From NCBI GenBank assembly GCA_019044685.2, contig JAGTXX020000001.1:62001-126000 (forward strand): a stretch of 64,000 nt of DNA. The letters run 5' to 3'. The first letter of the stretch is position 1; the number at the start of each line of letters is the position of its first letter. Position numbers and translations under genes: made by a program. This document shows, piece after piece, positions 1 to 12,467 of this stretch. The notes below the pieces were generated by a model. The model did not search any database. It saw nothing but the letters and a program-made list of their open reading frames with translations, and had not been told where the DNA came from. The stretch is from Nannochloris sp. 'desiccata' (Eukaryota; Chlorophyta; Trebouxiophyceae; Chlorellales; Chlorellaceae).

Positions 1-542
1 CGAACAAATAAAAATTCAAATTGTCACCTTGTTCAGTAAAACGTAATGCTACAGAGAATGTGTGCAATTAAATCAGATTTAAAATGGGTTTCCCAAATCA
101 ACCCAAATTTTAATCTGGCAAGAGTCAGAGGGCTTAGAAATTTTCGAGTTGCATCATCCTCCACCAGCACTAGTTTGTCCAGGAGCACTGGATGTCGTCG
201 ACGAACCTCTGGTCGTCTTGCTCGATATTAGTATAACTCCTGCTATTAGGTTGATTTTTTTCACAAGTTCACCATCAGCAATAAATGAATTGAACATCTT
301 CTTCCCCGTTTGGATTTCCCCAGGAAGTCTCAAGCCTAAAGATGTTACCGCAACGCAATTCAGGATTTTTATAATATTTCCGATTTTTTAAGCACAATGC
401 ATTTGCTTGACCGCATGCATCCTAGCTTTGATCGTCGCTCATCTGCTCCTTGCTAAAAATCAAGGCGCTAGCAATTTCAAATCATTAAATATCACGCAGA
501 GCCCGGATCAGTGCTCCATTTAATAAATACTCACATTTCAAA
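1..542. other. Upstream region with no supported gene
   Basis: AT-rich sequence before the first gene. Short open frames occur on both strands, but none has a start codon, splice sites and protein-like composition together. A minus-strand frame from about 346 down to a TGA at about 165 is open for some 60 codons and could be a terminal exon of a gene, but no matching upstream exon is visible. The right-hand part presumably holds the promoter and 5' UTR of the histone chaperone that starts at 543. Confidence 0.5.
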
Positions 543-2016
543 ATGACTCAACTTCAAGAAGACAGGCTGGCGCCTCTGAAAGAGGCGGTGGCGGGCTTGC
601 CTTCTGGCAACAAACTGATCGCTGCGCTGGAAGCGGCTGACAACTCCAGGGCTGCTCCTGTAGAACTAATCACATCAGTAGTAATTGAAGCAAAATCCCA
701 AAGCGTCAATGGTGCAGCTGCAGCAGCTCGTGTTGATCTTAGCAATGCCACAAGCTTGATCTCTCAAATGCAATTTATTTCCCCACGGTAAGCTTTAGCT
801 TTTAATGATTTTCAGTTTACCCATCGAGATGAATACGACCTTCTCACTTTAAATCATGCATTTATGCGTTTGCAGTGGCAAATTTGACGTTGCCTTTTTA
901 TCAGATCGTTTCGTCCTCAACAACGCCAAGACTGATGTCGTCGTTCCATATGAGGTCGTAGAGAATATCATTATCCTCGACGCTATTCCCAAAGACACGA
1001 AAGGCAAAGTACAGCTCTATTTTCATCTGAACAACAAAGCTAAAGTAATCAGTGGTAAAAAAACCCTCTCTGCCATTGTTCTTCAAGTACTGGCAACTCA
1101 AGAACTATCAATGGACCACCCTACAATCCCAGGCCAGAAACTAGAAGGCGCTGCTGCAGTTGTTTTGTGCCAAGCATTTGGAGCTGTCTTATCACCCCGT
1201 CAAGTCTTTGCTGCACCCAATGCTGAGCTCTTCACCTCCTCCGAAGGCCATGCCGCTGTGCAAACAACAATTAAAGTCAGTCAAGGCAACTTATTCCCTC
1301 TTGCTGAAGGGCTGTGTTTCCTTGAAACCCCTGCTACGTTTATTCCATTGGCTGTTATTACCAGCGTTGAATTTGCGCGCGCAAACGGAGCCTCTTCTAC
1401 TTTCGATTTCTATATTCATTTTAAACATGGCGACACCATGGAATTTTCCACAATTTCAAGATCAGAGTTACCTGCTATTGAAAACTATGTTCGATCTACA
1501 CAACTGGCTGTTGGTCCCCCGGCTGCAAGCAGTGATGAAGAGGAAGCAGAAGAAGATGCAGGAGATGGCAGTGGTAAAAGAAAAGGCGGTGCAGGTGCTG
1601 ATGCAGCTTCTGATTCTGATGACCCTGATGACGAGGATTTCAACCCGGTAGAAAGCTCAGATAATGACGAAGAAGATGGTGAACAGCGAGTAAAGCATCC
1701 TAAGAAGAAGAAACACAAGAAAGAGAGTGCTGCAGCTGCAGCGGGTGTCGAGGGCCCTGAAGAACAGATCGATGATATTGAAGAAGAAGAAGAAGATGAA
1801 GAAGAAGAAGAAGAAGATGAAGACAGTGATTCAACTGACTCTTCTGAGAGTGACTCTTCTGATGATGATGGCAGTGTAGAAATTGTGTCTGAAGATGAGT
1901 TTAGTATGAGTCAATTACAAAATATGATGAAGAGTGAAAAGTCACGTGGAGGTGCTAGGAGAGGTGCTGCTGAAAGTGAGGGTGAAGATGAGGATGCAGG
2001 ACCCTCGAAAGAATAA
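543..2016 (+). CDS. Rtt106/FACT-type histone chaperone with acidic tail
   Basis: Two exons, 543-787 and 876-2016, give 461 aa. The splice joins CG|T in phase (donor GTAAGC, acceptor TTTGCAG). Residues ~75-280 form tandem PH-like folds of the Rtt106/Pob3/SSRP1 type; the second contains LFPLAEGLCFLETPATFIPL and STFDFYIHFKHGDTMEFSTI. The rest is a very acidic tail broken by a basic patch (KHPKKKKHKKE), typical of histone chaperones. There is no HMG box and no SSRP1 N-terminal domain, so this looks closer to a plant Rttp106-like protein than to canonical SSRP1. Inferred role: nuclear H3-H4 or H2A-H2B handling during transcription or replication. Family assignment is good; the exact orthologue is uncertain. 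Confidence 0.8.
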
Positions 2017-2131
2017 GAGAAATAAACACGCCATACAGGTGTATACTACTCCAACAGAGAGAACTCTAATTCATAATTTAGATACCTAATTCCTTTCTTT
2101 TGTATTAAATAAAAATAAAGATAAAAGCAAG

Positions 2132-4492
2132 TCAATCAACATTTCCTCCGTCACTGTACTGACTATCACTGAAATCAGATCCAATATCACCCAACACAGC
2201 TGCAACACCCCTTGCACCAGAACTGGTATTTCCAGGATGGGGTGCTCTATCTATTAATGGAGGTGGTACAGTAGTATGTGATGAATAAGGGAATGGTGGC
2301 CCGGTAGGTAGTCTAAACCCTTCTTCATTCATGGGAGTGGAACCGCTACCAGTACGAATCGTATTACGGATAGTACGATCACCACCACCACGCAAAATAC
2401 CAGCAGCATTCTTGGTAGCTCTTCTTCCACCAAGGCCAGTATCTATTTTAAACCTTCTTCGATACTCTCTACTATTTAGCTCACCGGCAACAGCAGTAAA
2501 AGAAGTACTGCTAGAAGCATCTCTGCCATTGCGGGCATTTAATCTCTGTTCCCAAGGGAAAGGAGCATCCCAATCATCGTCGTCGAGATGAGAAGAAGAA
2601 GAAGCACCACCAACACCCCTACCTAAATCACTGCCAGCAGCGGCCCGTTCCATCATTTTTGATCTAAAAAATTGCTGTGCTGCCGCTTGTTTCTTCCCTA
2701 CTTTTGCTTTATGCATCACAAACCCCACCACTGCTGCTATTAATAAAGGTTGCAACGCTGCAAGCCAGTTTATACGAGTTGTAGAACCTGCGGCACCAGC
2801 TGTGCCACGTTGTGGTGTATACGGTAATGAAGTTGCATACAGAGCAACGATAGCAGGACTGAATTGAATTGCAACCAGTCCACTGGTAGTAGAAGAAGAA
2901 GAAGAAGAAGAAGAAAATTGAGTTGATACTCCAGCTGCGATACGGTACTTGTTTTTAGTCAACCCAGTCTTGAAGATAAGGGGATTCCCATATTTCCACC
3001 ACGTCATGCTCCTTGGCCAAAATGTACTACCACTTTTCTTGATGCTATCGCTAACTTTTTCAGCTACTTCAGCTTCTAAATCGTGTAAGGGTTGTTGTAA
3101 TACTGTAGAAAATGAAGGTCGATGGAATGCTCCACTTGTATTATAGACTTGAAGCTCTCCAGTAGTCGTTACTGCTACTACATACCCAGGCAACGTCGCC
3201 ATCGATTCAATAGAAGCAGGGCCATGGGACTCTCGATTTGTATTCACATTATCGTTGTTCTTAGAGATTGATTGAAAATTTCTACGTGCTATGACGTGGC
3301 ATGTAGGCTTTCCTAACGCAGTACCAGTCCGCATCGATACAAATTCGCTATTGCCACCAACTACTGAAAATATTCGACTCATGGGCGAGGACACTGCCTC
3401 CATAGCCACTGCAGAAAAGCCAATCACGTCACCAACAGTGTCGCTATTATTCTTACTTCCTTGTGCTGGGTTGTATTTGTTCCAGTTATCACACGGTCGA
3501 GGTGGTTGTAATACATGTGGCTGATCTCGGTTCCTCTTCTTCACGAAAAACGGGCTCCAAATAATCTCGCCTCGACAATTTATAAATTCTGCTGCTTTTA
3601 AATGCGCTTTAGCTGCAATTATACCATCTTTAGAGGTAGAGGGAGAACTAGTATATATACTCGTGGCTATATCACTACTAGCAGTAAGTAGACTATCCCA
3701 ATGAAGCTCATTTGTGTCACCATTGATCTTGGGTTTTTGCTTCTTGGTGCCAACGTAAATGCGCCCCCAGGCAACTTGACCATCTGCAGTAGCTCCAGCG
3801 ATGTTGGCAACCCCATGTTTACCACCATGTAATGCAAGTGCATCTAATACAGTCCAGGCGGAAGATGTTTCGATAAGAATAGATCCAGAGAGAGAAGAAA
3901 GACCTTCTTTTCTTCCCCCGGCCAGACCCGGTTCTTCTTCATAAAGAGTGTGCCAGAGCAATGTCCCGTCGCGATAGCCTGCTACAATCACAATACTATT
4001 TCGTTCTGAAGCAAAAGACGTCAGTGCAGTGACCTCTGATCCAGTGCTTTTTGTGTTGCTGGCACTAGATATTTCAAAGAGCACCCCAGTGGAGGGAGAG
4101 ATGACAGAAAGGAGGCCAGAGGCATCACCCAATACTGCCAAGCTACCAGTAGAACATAGCTTCGATTTCTTGCATGTGTTTTTATCTAAAATGTGCAGCG
4201 AGGTGATGGGGTGAGTGGTTTCCACAGCGGTGAGAAGCTGCGACCAGTCTGTCCATTGTGGTTGGCGGAGGTAGAGGATGCGAGCGGCATTATTTTTGCA
4301 ACTTTGTGCTGCTGGATTGGACAAAGCTTGGGCGGCGATGGATGCTGCATTGAAATTTAGTACCGGTATATAAGATTGCCACGGGCATTACTTATTTAAA
4401 TAACGATAACAATTTAACTCACTGGAAGATGAAAATGAAATAACCAATAAAATAAATAGCGCTCCAAGCGATGGATCTCGTGTATATGTCAT
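2132..4492 (-). CDS. Type I membrane protein with beta-propeller-like luminal region
   Basis: Exon 1 (4492-4423) encodes a clear signal peptide beginning MTYTRDPSLGALFILLVISF. A 78-nt intron (GTGAGT...TGCAG) leads to exon 2 (4344-2132); total 760 aa. Exon 2 has no in-frame ATG near its 5' end, so the spliced start is needed. The long N-terminal part (to ~residue 520) has repeated strand-like segments with G-W/D pairs, like WD40 or quinoprotein blades in EMC1-type or IRE1-type luminal domains. A single TM (NWLAALQPLLIAAVVGFVMH, ~545) is followed by a Ser/Gly/Arg-rich cytosolic tail. No kinase or DUF1620 is seen. Function unknown; an ER-resident role is inferred. Its promoter is shared with the RUS gene. 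Confidence 0.7.
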
Positions 4493-4725
4493 CTGTATTT
4501 ATTACGATTTATTTAAAATGCTTTGAGATTAATGCAACGATGGATTAGCTCATCTGTCCAAGGCACCGCAGGCAAAGAGAACATTTTTTTCATATGTAAC
4601 CGACTTTCACACCGTTAATTACTATAGCTGAGTATCCTCAAAAACCTGGACTACCCATCGGTGCAGCGAAGATTCTCCAATATGCTCTACTTTACTTGAT
4701 CACAATAAAGTGATCGGAAAATTCA
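4493..4725. promoter_or_regulatory. Bidirectional promoter interval
   Basis: The 233 bp separate the start codons of two divergent genes (membrane propeller protein on minus, RUS protein on plus). The interval must hold both 5' UTRs and core promoters. No obvious TATA element was recognised. Inference from gene layout only. Confidence 0.5.
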
Positions 4726-6240
4726 ATGGGTATTGTCGCAACGCAGACCGAAGGTTCTTCTTCTGGAATTCGGCCTGCCAAGGTAATGTTCCTATACTCA
4801 GATGGGAACTTAGTTACAGACCCTTCTCTATCTTTGGAGACTTCCGCATCGACAACATTTCCTAGCACTGCCAGCCGCCGGCTGAGTTCTTCTCTTTCTT
4901 CTGCAATCGCCTCCGCGTTTCTGCCTAGTGGTTACCCAGCTTCAGTTACCGCAGATTACCTCTCATTTCAGATATGGGATACAATACAGGGTCTATCAAG
5001 CTACGTCCGTGGCATGCTCTCAACACAAGCAATGCTCACAGGCATTGGCGTCGGCAGTGCCACTGCAACACCCGCCTCAGCTGTAGTTCAGTTCTTCTAT
5101 AGAGACGCAATAGGACTATTAGCGGGAGTTCTTTTTGCCGCCTTACAAGGCTCTTCATTCGATGCATATGCCAAACAATGGCGTCTTGTCGCCGATATAG
5201 CCAACGATATAGGCTTAACAGCAGAATTAGCAGCACCGGCTTTTTCTTCTCCTAGCACTTTTTTACTCTTCGCGTGCATCGGGAGTATTTGTAGAGCGAT
5301 CACTGGCGTTGCTGGAGGTGCAACACGTATGGCTTTAACGCAACATTTTGCTTTACAGGGCAATGCAGCAGATATAGCAGCTAAAGAAGGCTCACAAGAG
5401 ACTGCCGTCACTCTTCTCGGAATGATTTTGGGACTTGGATTAACACGCATCGCAGCAAATAATATAGCAGCAGCATGGGTTGCATTTGTGGCTATGACTG
5501 TACTTCATGTCTATGCAAATATGCGTGCAATGCGTTGCTTATGTATTACACGATTAAATTCTGAGCGGCTAGATATAATAATAAAAAAATATAGAGAGAC
5601 GAAAAAGGTACCAACGCCGATTGAGGTAGCATCATTAGAACGATTGATGCCTCCTAGTTTACAAAGATGGTTTGTTGATAAAGTGTATAAGAGACTATTT
5701 GGAATGAAAGAATCGAACCAGCAGTGGGATGTACTGCTTGTACCGGATTTATCAAGCTTGACTGCAACACCACGGAAACTTGTTGCCGATGGTTTTAGTA
5801 AGAATCTAGAGAATAAAGGTAATACAAAGAGAAATAACGCCATTATTACGTTAAAGAATGAAAATAACATTAGTAAATCTCGCAGTATAGTGGTGCCAGA
5901 TGCAGAGAATAAGAAATTATATGTATTTGTTCAACAAGCAAATGGTGGTGCCAGTAATGATGACGGTCACAATGAGTGCGGACAGTTGGTGCAGAGCTAT
6001 TGCAAAGCCAGATATAGAGCACTGGAGTTGGAGAATAGCGCTGTTGATAGTAACAATGACAAATATGATGATGGTAGGAAGCTTGTTGTAGAGGACGTTG
6101 CTGCAGTTGTCGATGAAAGTGAGTGGGTGAAATTATTGACGGAGGCGGGGTGGTCTTGTGACAGGCCAGCGTTGTCCCAAGGGCGTATGCGGGTACATTG
6201 GGGAGATCGTGCTGCTCTTGGAACGAAAAAGGAGAATTAG
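4726..6240 (+). CDS. RUS (ROOT UV-B SENSITIVE) DUF647 family protein
   Basis: Single exon, 504 aa. The DUF647 core spans ~residues 65-290, with hydrophobic helices and the recognisable segments FYRDAIGLLAGVLFA, WRLVADIANDIG and GGATRMALTQHFALQ GN. Plant RUS proteins function in vitamin B6 homeostasis, UV-B sensing and auxin-related phenotypes, and several are plastid or membrane associated. The C-terminal third is less conserved and holds Asn-rich low-complexity sequence (~355-440), then a hydrophilic end with EWVKLLTEAGWSCDR, which resembles the RUS C-terminal region. The ATG at 4726 is the first in frame. A TGTAA lies at 6263, shortly after the stop. Which of RUS1-6 it matches cannot be told here. 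Confidence 0.88.
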   Translation: MGIVATQTEGSSSGIRPAKVMFLYSDGNLVTDPSLSLETSASTTFPSTASRRLSSSLSSAIASAFLPSGYPASVTADYLSFQIWDTIQGLSSYVRGMLSTQAMLTGIGVGSATATPASAVVQFFYRDAIGLLAGVLFAALQGSSFDAYAKQWRLVADIANDIGLTAELAAPAFSSPSTFLLFACIGSICRAITGVAGGATRMALTQHFALQGNAADIAAKEGSQETAVTLLGMILGLGLTRIAANNIAAAWVAFVAMTVLHVYANMRAMRCLCITRLNSERLDIIIKKYRETKKVPTPIEVASLERLMPPSLQRWFVDKVYKRLFGMKESNQQWDVLLVPDLSSLTATPRKLVADGFSKNLENKGNTKRNNAIITLKNENNISKSRSIVVPDAENKKLYVFVQQANGGASNDDGHNECGQLVQSYCKARYRALELENSAVDSNNDKYDDGRKLVVEDVAAVVDESEWVKLLTEAGWSCDRPALSQGRMRVHWGDRAALGTKKEN

Positions 6241-6540
6241 TTGCTGCATGCAATACGCTGTCTGTAAAAAATATACTCAGGAGGCTGTTGAGCCCGCTGG
6301 GAGCGAGGTGAGCCCAGAGGTAGGAGAAACATTCAAGGAAGAGAATATGGCATACCCCTAGTTAAAACCCATATTTCTTAGTAAATAAATAATTAATTTA
6401 CTACTGGGAAACAGCTGTTCCTACCACATAACTCAAGAGCAGTCCACGCGTGAAAGATCGCTTAGTAAAAATCCCAACCTAGGTGGTGTTCAAAAATCTT
6501 CCCAGGCTTTGCCTACTTGAATCAGCCTCGGGTTACCCAA

Positions 6541-7370
6541 ATGATGGTTGAGCAGCTACAGCAAGCGAAACTGGTGCTCCTTGGAGAAATGGGATCGGGA
6601 AAAACAAGTCTTGTTCAGCGTTATGTGCGTGGGCATTACTACGAGAACCAGGTATGTATTTAAGAATAGTCTAATGCCAGGATTGAGTCTAAATAGCGAC
6701 ACAATAAGGCTGCACTTTGCTGACCTTGTGATCCACTTTATTTTGCCTTTTTCTGTCCAGGAATCCACGATCGGTGCCTCTTTTTTCACAAAAACCATTC
6801 CAGAAAAACATATCAAGTTTGAAATATGGTAAGTAGAGATTCCCTCGTTGCTTCAATGCTGTACATTATATCTTCAGCTGGCAGAAGTTGTTAGTTAATA
6901 ATGATCGTGTCATTCTCACCACTGTTCCTCTCTCCTCTGCAAACAGGGATACTGCTGGCCAGGAACGCTATCACTCTTTAGCTCCCATGTATTATCGCGG
7001 TGCCTCCGCTGCAGTTGTAGTTTATGACATCACACACCCAGCATCTTTCGAAAGAGCTAAAAAATGGGTTTCAGAGCTCCGTCAAAACGTCACCAACACC
7101 GGTCTTGTCATTGCTCTCGTGGGAAATAAAGCAGATTTAGTAGATTCACGTGCTGTTCCTGAATCTGATGCTAAAGAATATGCATCTGAAGCTGGATTAC
7201 TCTATTTTGAGACCTCTGCTAAAGATAATATCAATGTGGCTGAGTTGTTTGACACAGTTGCTGATAGATTGCCAAGAGCGGCGGCAGCAGTACAGCAGCC
7301 AGCTGGAGGAATTCAGTTAAATGAAACACCTGCGCCTGCAGGTGCACGGAAATCCAGCAATTGCTGCTGA
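6541..7370 (+). CDS. Rab5/RABF2-type small GTPase
   Basis: Three exons, 6541-6651, 6761-6828 and 6947-7370, give 200 aa. P-loop GEMGSGKTS, switch [10 protein letters not shown], switch [21 protein letters not shown] (the WDTAG Trp codon is completed across intron 2), NKAD and ETSAK are all present. The C-terminus KSSNCC provides two cysteines for geranylgeranylation. The segments [11 protein letters not shown] and [14 protein letters not shown] match plant RABF2 (Rab5) rather than Rab7 or Rab11. Known role of the family: early and late endosome or vacuolar trafficking. There are two adjacent ATGs at 6541 and 6544; the first is used here. No frame disruption. Confidence 0.93.
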
Positions 7371-8130
7371 AGGATTATGAGGGTTCTTTTATCTTACTCA
7401 GAATGAAAATATGTATATTTGCTTTGTGCTACAAGATGACGGCCGAGGAAATAATGCACGCATTTAGAAATTACTTATTAGATGCAGGCTCTTCTCTTCC
7501 TCCGCTATTTTAATGAATAGACTAGTAGTTCTTTTGTTTACGAATAGTAATACCCTTCTCCACCGTTGAATGGAAACAAACCATGTAATTGACTGTAGAG
7601 AAAGAGGATGAAACACACAACGTGAGGTGGGCCCCTGGTGCAGCAAAGACCAGAAACTTCCTTTTAAATCACAGCACCAGTGCGGCCTGATACTGAAAGT
7701 TGCTGTTCAGGGCAGCGCTAATAATTGCATGTGATTTCGAGATCCACTAAACAGCGCACCTGCTCTTCACTACTGTTCGTTACTTGTTAAAAACCCAGAT
7801 AAAGACGTCATGGCCTAATCGGGGTTTTCTTAGAACGATTTTTGACGGAATTTCTGCGGCTGGCCTGATAAGCGGATGTACCTGGCTCTGAAAATATGCC
7901 GAATTCCATTAGATCAGCTACATCCTTCACTTTGTGCAGCTGCTGCATGATGCATCGGCAGTTCGTGATTTGAAATTTCAGATTTGACTTTCTACAGATT
8001 TTCTTCTAGCGGCAGGGTTCACGTAGCAGGGCGCACGCTGAAAAGACGCTATCTCAAGCTGGCTATAACATGCAATTTCCACCTTCCCTTGTATGACAAT
8101 AACGGTGGTACAACATCATATACTGCCACG
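7371..8130. other. Intergenic: Rab5 3' end and ferroxidase promoter
   Basis: No coding sequence with support. It should contain the Rab5 3' UTR and the ferroxidase promoter and 5' UTR. FOX-type genes are iron-regulated in Chlamydomonas, so iron-responsive elements might be expected here, but none can be assigned by eye. Confidence 0.5.
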
Positions 8131-11100
8131 ATGGGAAGGAACGCCCTCGGGTTGGCATTTCTATCGATCGTCTGCTTTGCAGCAGGTGTCCATTCTGATC
8201 CCACGCAGCGAATTTACATCGCAGCAGAGGTAGTGCACTCTCGAAACGAATTACCAGTGTTTCAATCATTGATAAAACTGATATCTAATCATTGAACCCT
8301 TCTCCTCTCCTCTTTTCACAGGAAATAGACTGGAATTATGCTCCGAGCGGAGAGAACACCTGCAAAGGAGTAAGCTTCGAAGACTCCGGTGCAGCTGCGT
8401 TATGGGGCTCTGCTGGTCTTGGAAGCACTTTGAAGAAGGCAAAATTCGTCGCTTACACTGATGATACCTTTAATACTCCAGTTGAAATCCCTGATGAAGA
8501 AGTCCATCTTGGTCTCTTGGGACCTCTGATTAGAGGAATACCCGGTGATCAGATTGAAGTGGTATTGAAAAACAACGTTGGAATCGATTTATTACTTGAT
8601 CCTCAAGGTCTTGTCCCTCTTAATCACGACAACGCTCCTTCTCCCCTGGGCCCTGTTGCGCTCCCTGGTGAGACTGTCACTTACACTTGGGATGTCCCTG
8701 CAGAAGCTGCTCCTGGCCCTGAAGACCCCGATACTAAGCTGTATTTATACCGTTCAGTTGTCTATCCTGAAGCTTCAGACAACGCTGGCCTTATTGGTCC
8801 TATCCTGATCTCTCGTCAAGGCGCTCCTGCTAAACCCGAGCAAGGCAGAGATGTTATTACTGTCATGCAGATTCTCGATGAAAACGTATCTCCTTTCTAC
8901 GATGTAAATCTGGGATATCATACCTTCGAATCACTCGGTTTAGAAAGTGAATACGCTGTTGAAGAATCGTTACTCAAACATGCAATCAATGGCTACGTGT
9001 TTTGCAACATTCCCGGTTTGAATATGACTCAAAACGAACAAGTTCGTTGGCATTCGGCTGCAATGGGTTCTGAAGGGGACATGCACAACTCACATTGGCA
9101 TGCGTCTACTTTCCTGTTGCATGGAAATCGCGATGACCAAGTGAAAATGTTCCCTGGGTCAACCTTGTCGCTGGACTTTAGTCCGAGAGAGCCCGGGACG
9201 TGGTTGCTGCATTGTCATGTAAATGATCATATCCATGCTGGTATGATGGCTCTGTTCAATATAGCACCTGATGAAGGTGCAGTGAAAGCTGAATCTACTA
9301 ATGGTACTGTAAGAAAGTATTATATCGCTGTAGATGAAGTCGATTGGAAGTAAGTTTTCTATTTTTACTGCTTTTCAACCACAGATTTTTTGTACGCTTT
9401 TCGGAATATCATTTTTTCCTTCTAATATACATTTGCCTCTTTTCCTCTTTCTCTATTTACAGCTACAGTCCTCTTGGTGGCGATGCCTGTGAAACTGGAG
9501 CGCCTCAAGAATGGGGTGACTACGCTATTCCCTTTGTTGAAGTTTCGACTGGACATTCCGGTCCTCGCTATTTAAAAGCTCAATATGTCGAGTATACTGA
9601 TGACACCTTTACTACAAAGGTAGCTAGAAGTGAAGATGAAGAGTATATGGGTATTTTAGGACCTATTATTCGAGCTGAAGTTGGAGATATTATTGATGTA
9701 AGTTATTGAGAAGACTAGCTTTTAGTTAATTTTATTTTTTTACTCACCATCTCTCCCTTTTTCTCCCTAATTCGTTTCACTACAGGTCGTCTTCCGCAAC
9801 AATTTAAAGTCTCTCGACAAAGCTGTCAGCATACATCCTCACGGCGTAGCTTACAACAAATCTGCTGAAGGTGCCTATTACAATGACGGTACGACCGGTT
9901 CAGCCCGCCTCGATGACCTTGTTCTTCCTAATACGACAGTGAGCGTCACTTGGCAGGTCCCAGAAACTGCTGGTCCTGGTCCTAATGACCCTTCTACTAT
10001 TGGATGGATGTACCACAGCCATTCTGATGAGGTTGCTGATCCTTTAGCTGGCTTAGTAGGAATGATTGTAATCGGTCGACCTGGCTCTATGCAGTCGTTA
10101 AATACCACTAGTGCTGGCGGTTCTAGTAAATTAGGCACTGCAAAGGATGTGGATAAAGAAGTCTTCTACCTGTTTAGTGTGATGAATGAACGTTCTTCCT
10201 TTATGTGGCCACTAAATTTAGCTGCTGTTGAAGAACGTGATGCTGGAGTTGCTGAAGCTTGGCTGGATAGGGGTCGGGGCGCTGATGAAAGGACTGCTGC
10301 TGCCTCGGCTGCTCCTAGTATAGCTGGACGCAAACTTCTTCAAGAAGCGCCAGGACCTGAAAATGAAGAACCAATGTCTCTTTTAGCTATGGCTGAAGCT
10401 GAAGAGGTAGAAAATGATCTTATGCACGGTGTGAATGGCTACATCTACTGCAATGGCCCACCATTAAAATTGAATCGTGGTGACGCAGTTCGTTTCCACG
10501 TCATGGCCATCGGTACCCAAGTCGACATGCACTCTGCTACACTGGCAGGTAGTAATTTTGATACCAATGGACAACGTGGTCCTGCTGTGAGTCTCCTTGC
10601 TGGGAGTATGCATACTTCTGATGTTGCTGTAGTAGCTCCTGCTGGGCCTGCTGTGCTCCAATGCAGAGTCGCTGATCACATTGAAGCTGGAATGCAAACT
10701 TTAATTCTCGTCGAAGAAGAAGAAGAAGAAGAAGCCATTACTCGTTCAAACTCTACAGCGACTTCTACCCGTGTTGCTACCTCGCGTGTCCCTCCTTTAA
10801 GTACCATTCCTGCCAACGCGACCAGACGCCCCTACTTCGTACAGACTGAAGAGACTCGTTGGGACTATGTCCCTAAAGGCCGCAATTTATGTGGATCTCA
10901 AGGCCCTGAACCATTTAATGATGGTGAAGCTCTCTTTGTAGAGCAAATTCCTGGTGAAACTATCGGCAGTAAATACACGAAAGCTTTGTATCGGCGGTAT
11001 GCTGATGATAAATTCGAACAACGATTCCCTGTTCCTGTTGAACATGGCATCCTTGGTCCAGTCATTGCAGCAGAAGTTGGAGATATCATCGAAATCACTT

Positions 11101-12044
11101 TCAAAAATACTCTCGATTTTGAAGTTAATTTGAAATTTGATGCTGGGTTTGTGCCGATGCAATATAGTGCTGATGTCAACGCCGGGGTAGCTCCTGGAGA
11201 ACTGGTGAAATATATTCTTGCTGTGCCTGAATCTGCTGGTCCTTGTGCCTCTGACTTGAATACTGTCACCTATGGATATACCTCCTCTGTGGATTTAGTC
11301 TATCATCCCTATTCTGGTCTTGTAGGTATTGCTTTAGTGGGAGCACCTGGAGCCTTTGCTGGACTTAATGCTGCAGCAATGCCTTCTGAACCTGTGCCTG
11401 CTGGGGCAGATAAAATGCTTCCTTTGCTTTTAGGGGTTATGAATGAAGGTGAAACTCTGTATCTAGAAAAGAATGCAGCAGATGCTGGTGTTGAGCTCGT
11501 TGTAGAAGAAGGTGCTCGTCGCCGTTTATTACAAGGTGAAGCTGAAGCAGAGGCAGAAGATGGTGCGCTTGGTTCCCCAGATTTTGAAGAAAGCAATTTA
11601 ATGCATGGTATCAATGGATACATGTTCTGCAACATGCCTGAAGTACACGTTGAAAGTGGCAAAGTGATTCGTGTAGCTAGTCTTGGAATGGGATCTGAAG
11701 TTGATATTCATAGCGTTGTCTTTTCTGGCCAGTCTCTTTTGGGAACTCCACAAGGCAAGAGCCCTCGTGGTGCAGTTGAACCGTTGATGCCGTCCAGTGC
11801 CATATCTGTTGATTTGAAAGCAACACAGCCAGGTAGATGGCTTTTCTCTTGTACAGTTCATGACCATGATGAGGCAGGCATGAAGGCTGTGCTGTCGGTA
11901 GATACTGCTGAAGAGGCAGCCGCATTGGCAGAGGGGAATTCCCCTGTATCTAGTGTTAGTGCTTCTGTTGGTGGCGGTCGTGGTGTTCTTGCTCTGTGGA
12001 TGGCTGCATTTGTTGCTATTATCATCACACAGTTGTTCATTTAG
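8131..12044 (+). CDS. FOX1: Six-domain multicopper ferroxidase, membrane anchored
   Basis: Four exons, 8131-8229, 8322-9349, 9463-9697 and 9786-12044, all frame-consistent; 1,206 aa. Signal peptide MGRNALGLAFLSIVCFAAGV, six ceruloplasmin-like cupredoxin domains in three pairs (each even domain opens with NGYxxCN), and a C-terminal TM (GVLALWMAAFVAIIITQLFI). Type 1 copper ligands are visible in domains 2, 4 and 6 (for example HCHVNDHIHAGM). The trinuclear site ligands occur only as HNSHWH plus HCH in domain 2 and HPHG plus HSH in domain 3; domain 1 has lost its His pairs. The family oxidises Fe2+ for uptake with an FTR1 permease at the plasma membrane, as Chlamydomonas FOX1 does. No permease gene lies in the window. 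Symbol given by similarity. Confidence 0.92.
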
Positions 12045-12467
12045 AATACTTCATCCTTTAAGATATTTTAAGATTTAGTAGTAATAATAATATCATATAT
12101 TATTTGACAACTTCAGATTTTTACGTATACCTGACTTTTTACTTTTCCGAAAGGTGTGTGCGGAGCTGCGTTGCATTTGCTTCGTCACTACTTATTTCTG
12201 TTCTACCCTGTATTCTCAGTTTCATTAGAATAACCATTAAACTAGAGATGAGCGGCTATTGTAAATCATTCTCTCTCTTTTCGCTGTTTTGGGGAACAGA
12301 GCCAGTGACGGCACTCGAGAAGTGCAGTTCAAAGAAATTGGGGTTTTTACTGTATTTGACTGATTAAGAAGGAATAATAATTAATGAACTGGAGTACAAA
12401 TTATACCATATATAAGAAGATTTAGAGTACATAATAATATCGTCAGAGAATTAATCGTTCTCCCAGT
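12045..12467. other. Convergent 3' interval, no gene
   Basis: Lies between the stop codons of the ferroxidase (plus) and the GT61 glycosyltransferase (minus). A TGTAA at 12260-12264 could serve as the ferroxidase poly(A) signal. The open frame within it is not protein-like. Confidence 0.5.

Noticed and set aside
165..346. Possible minus-strand terminal exon near the window start
   Set aside because: Open for ~60 codons with an acceptor-like site, but no upstream exon or recognisable family; kept only as a note.
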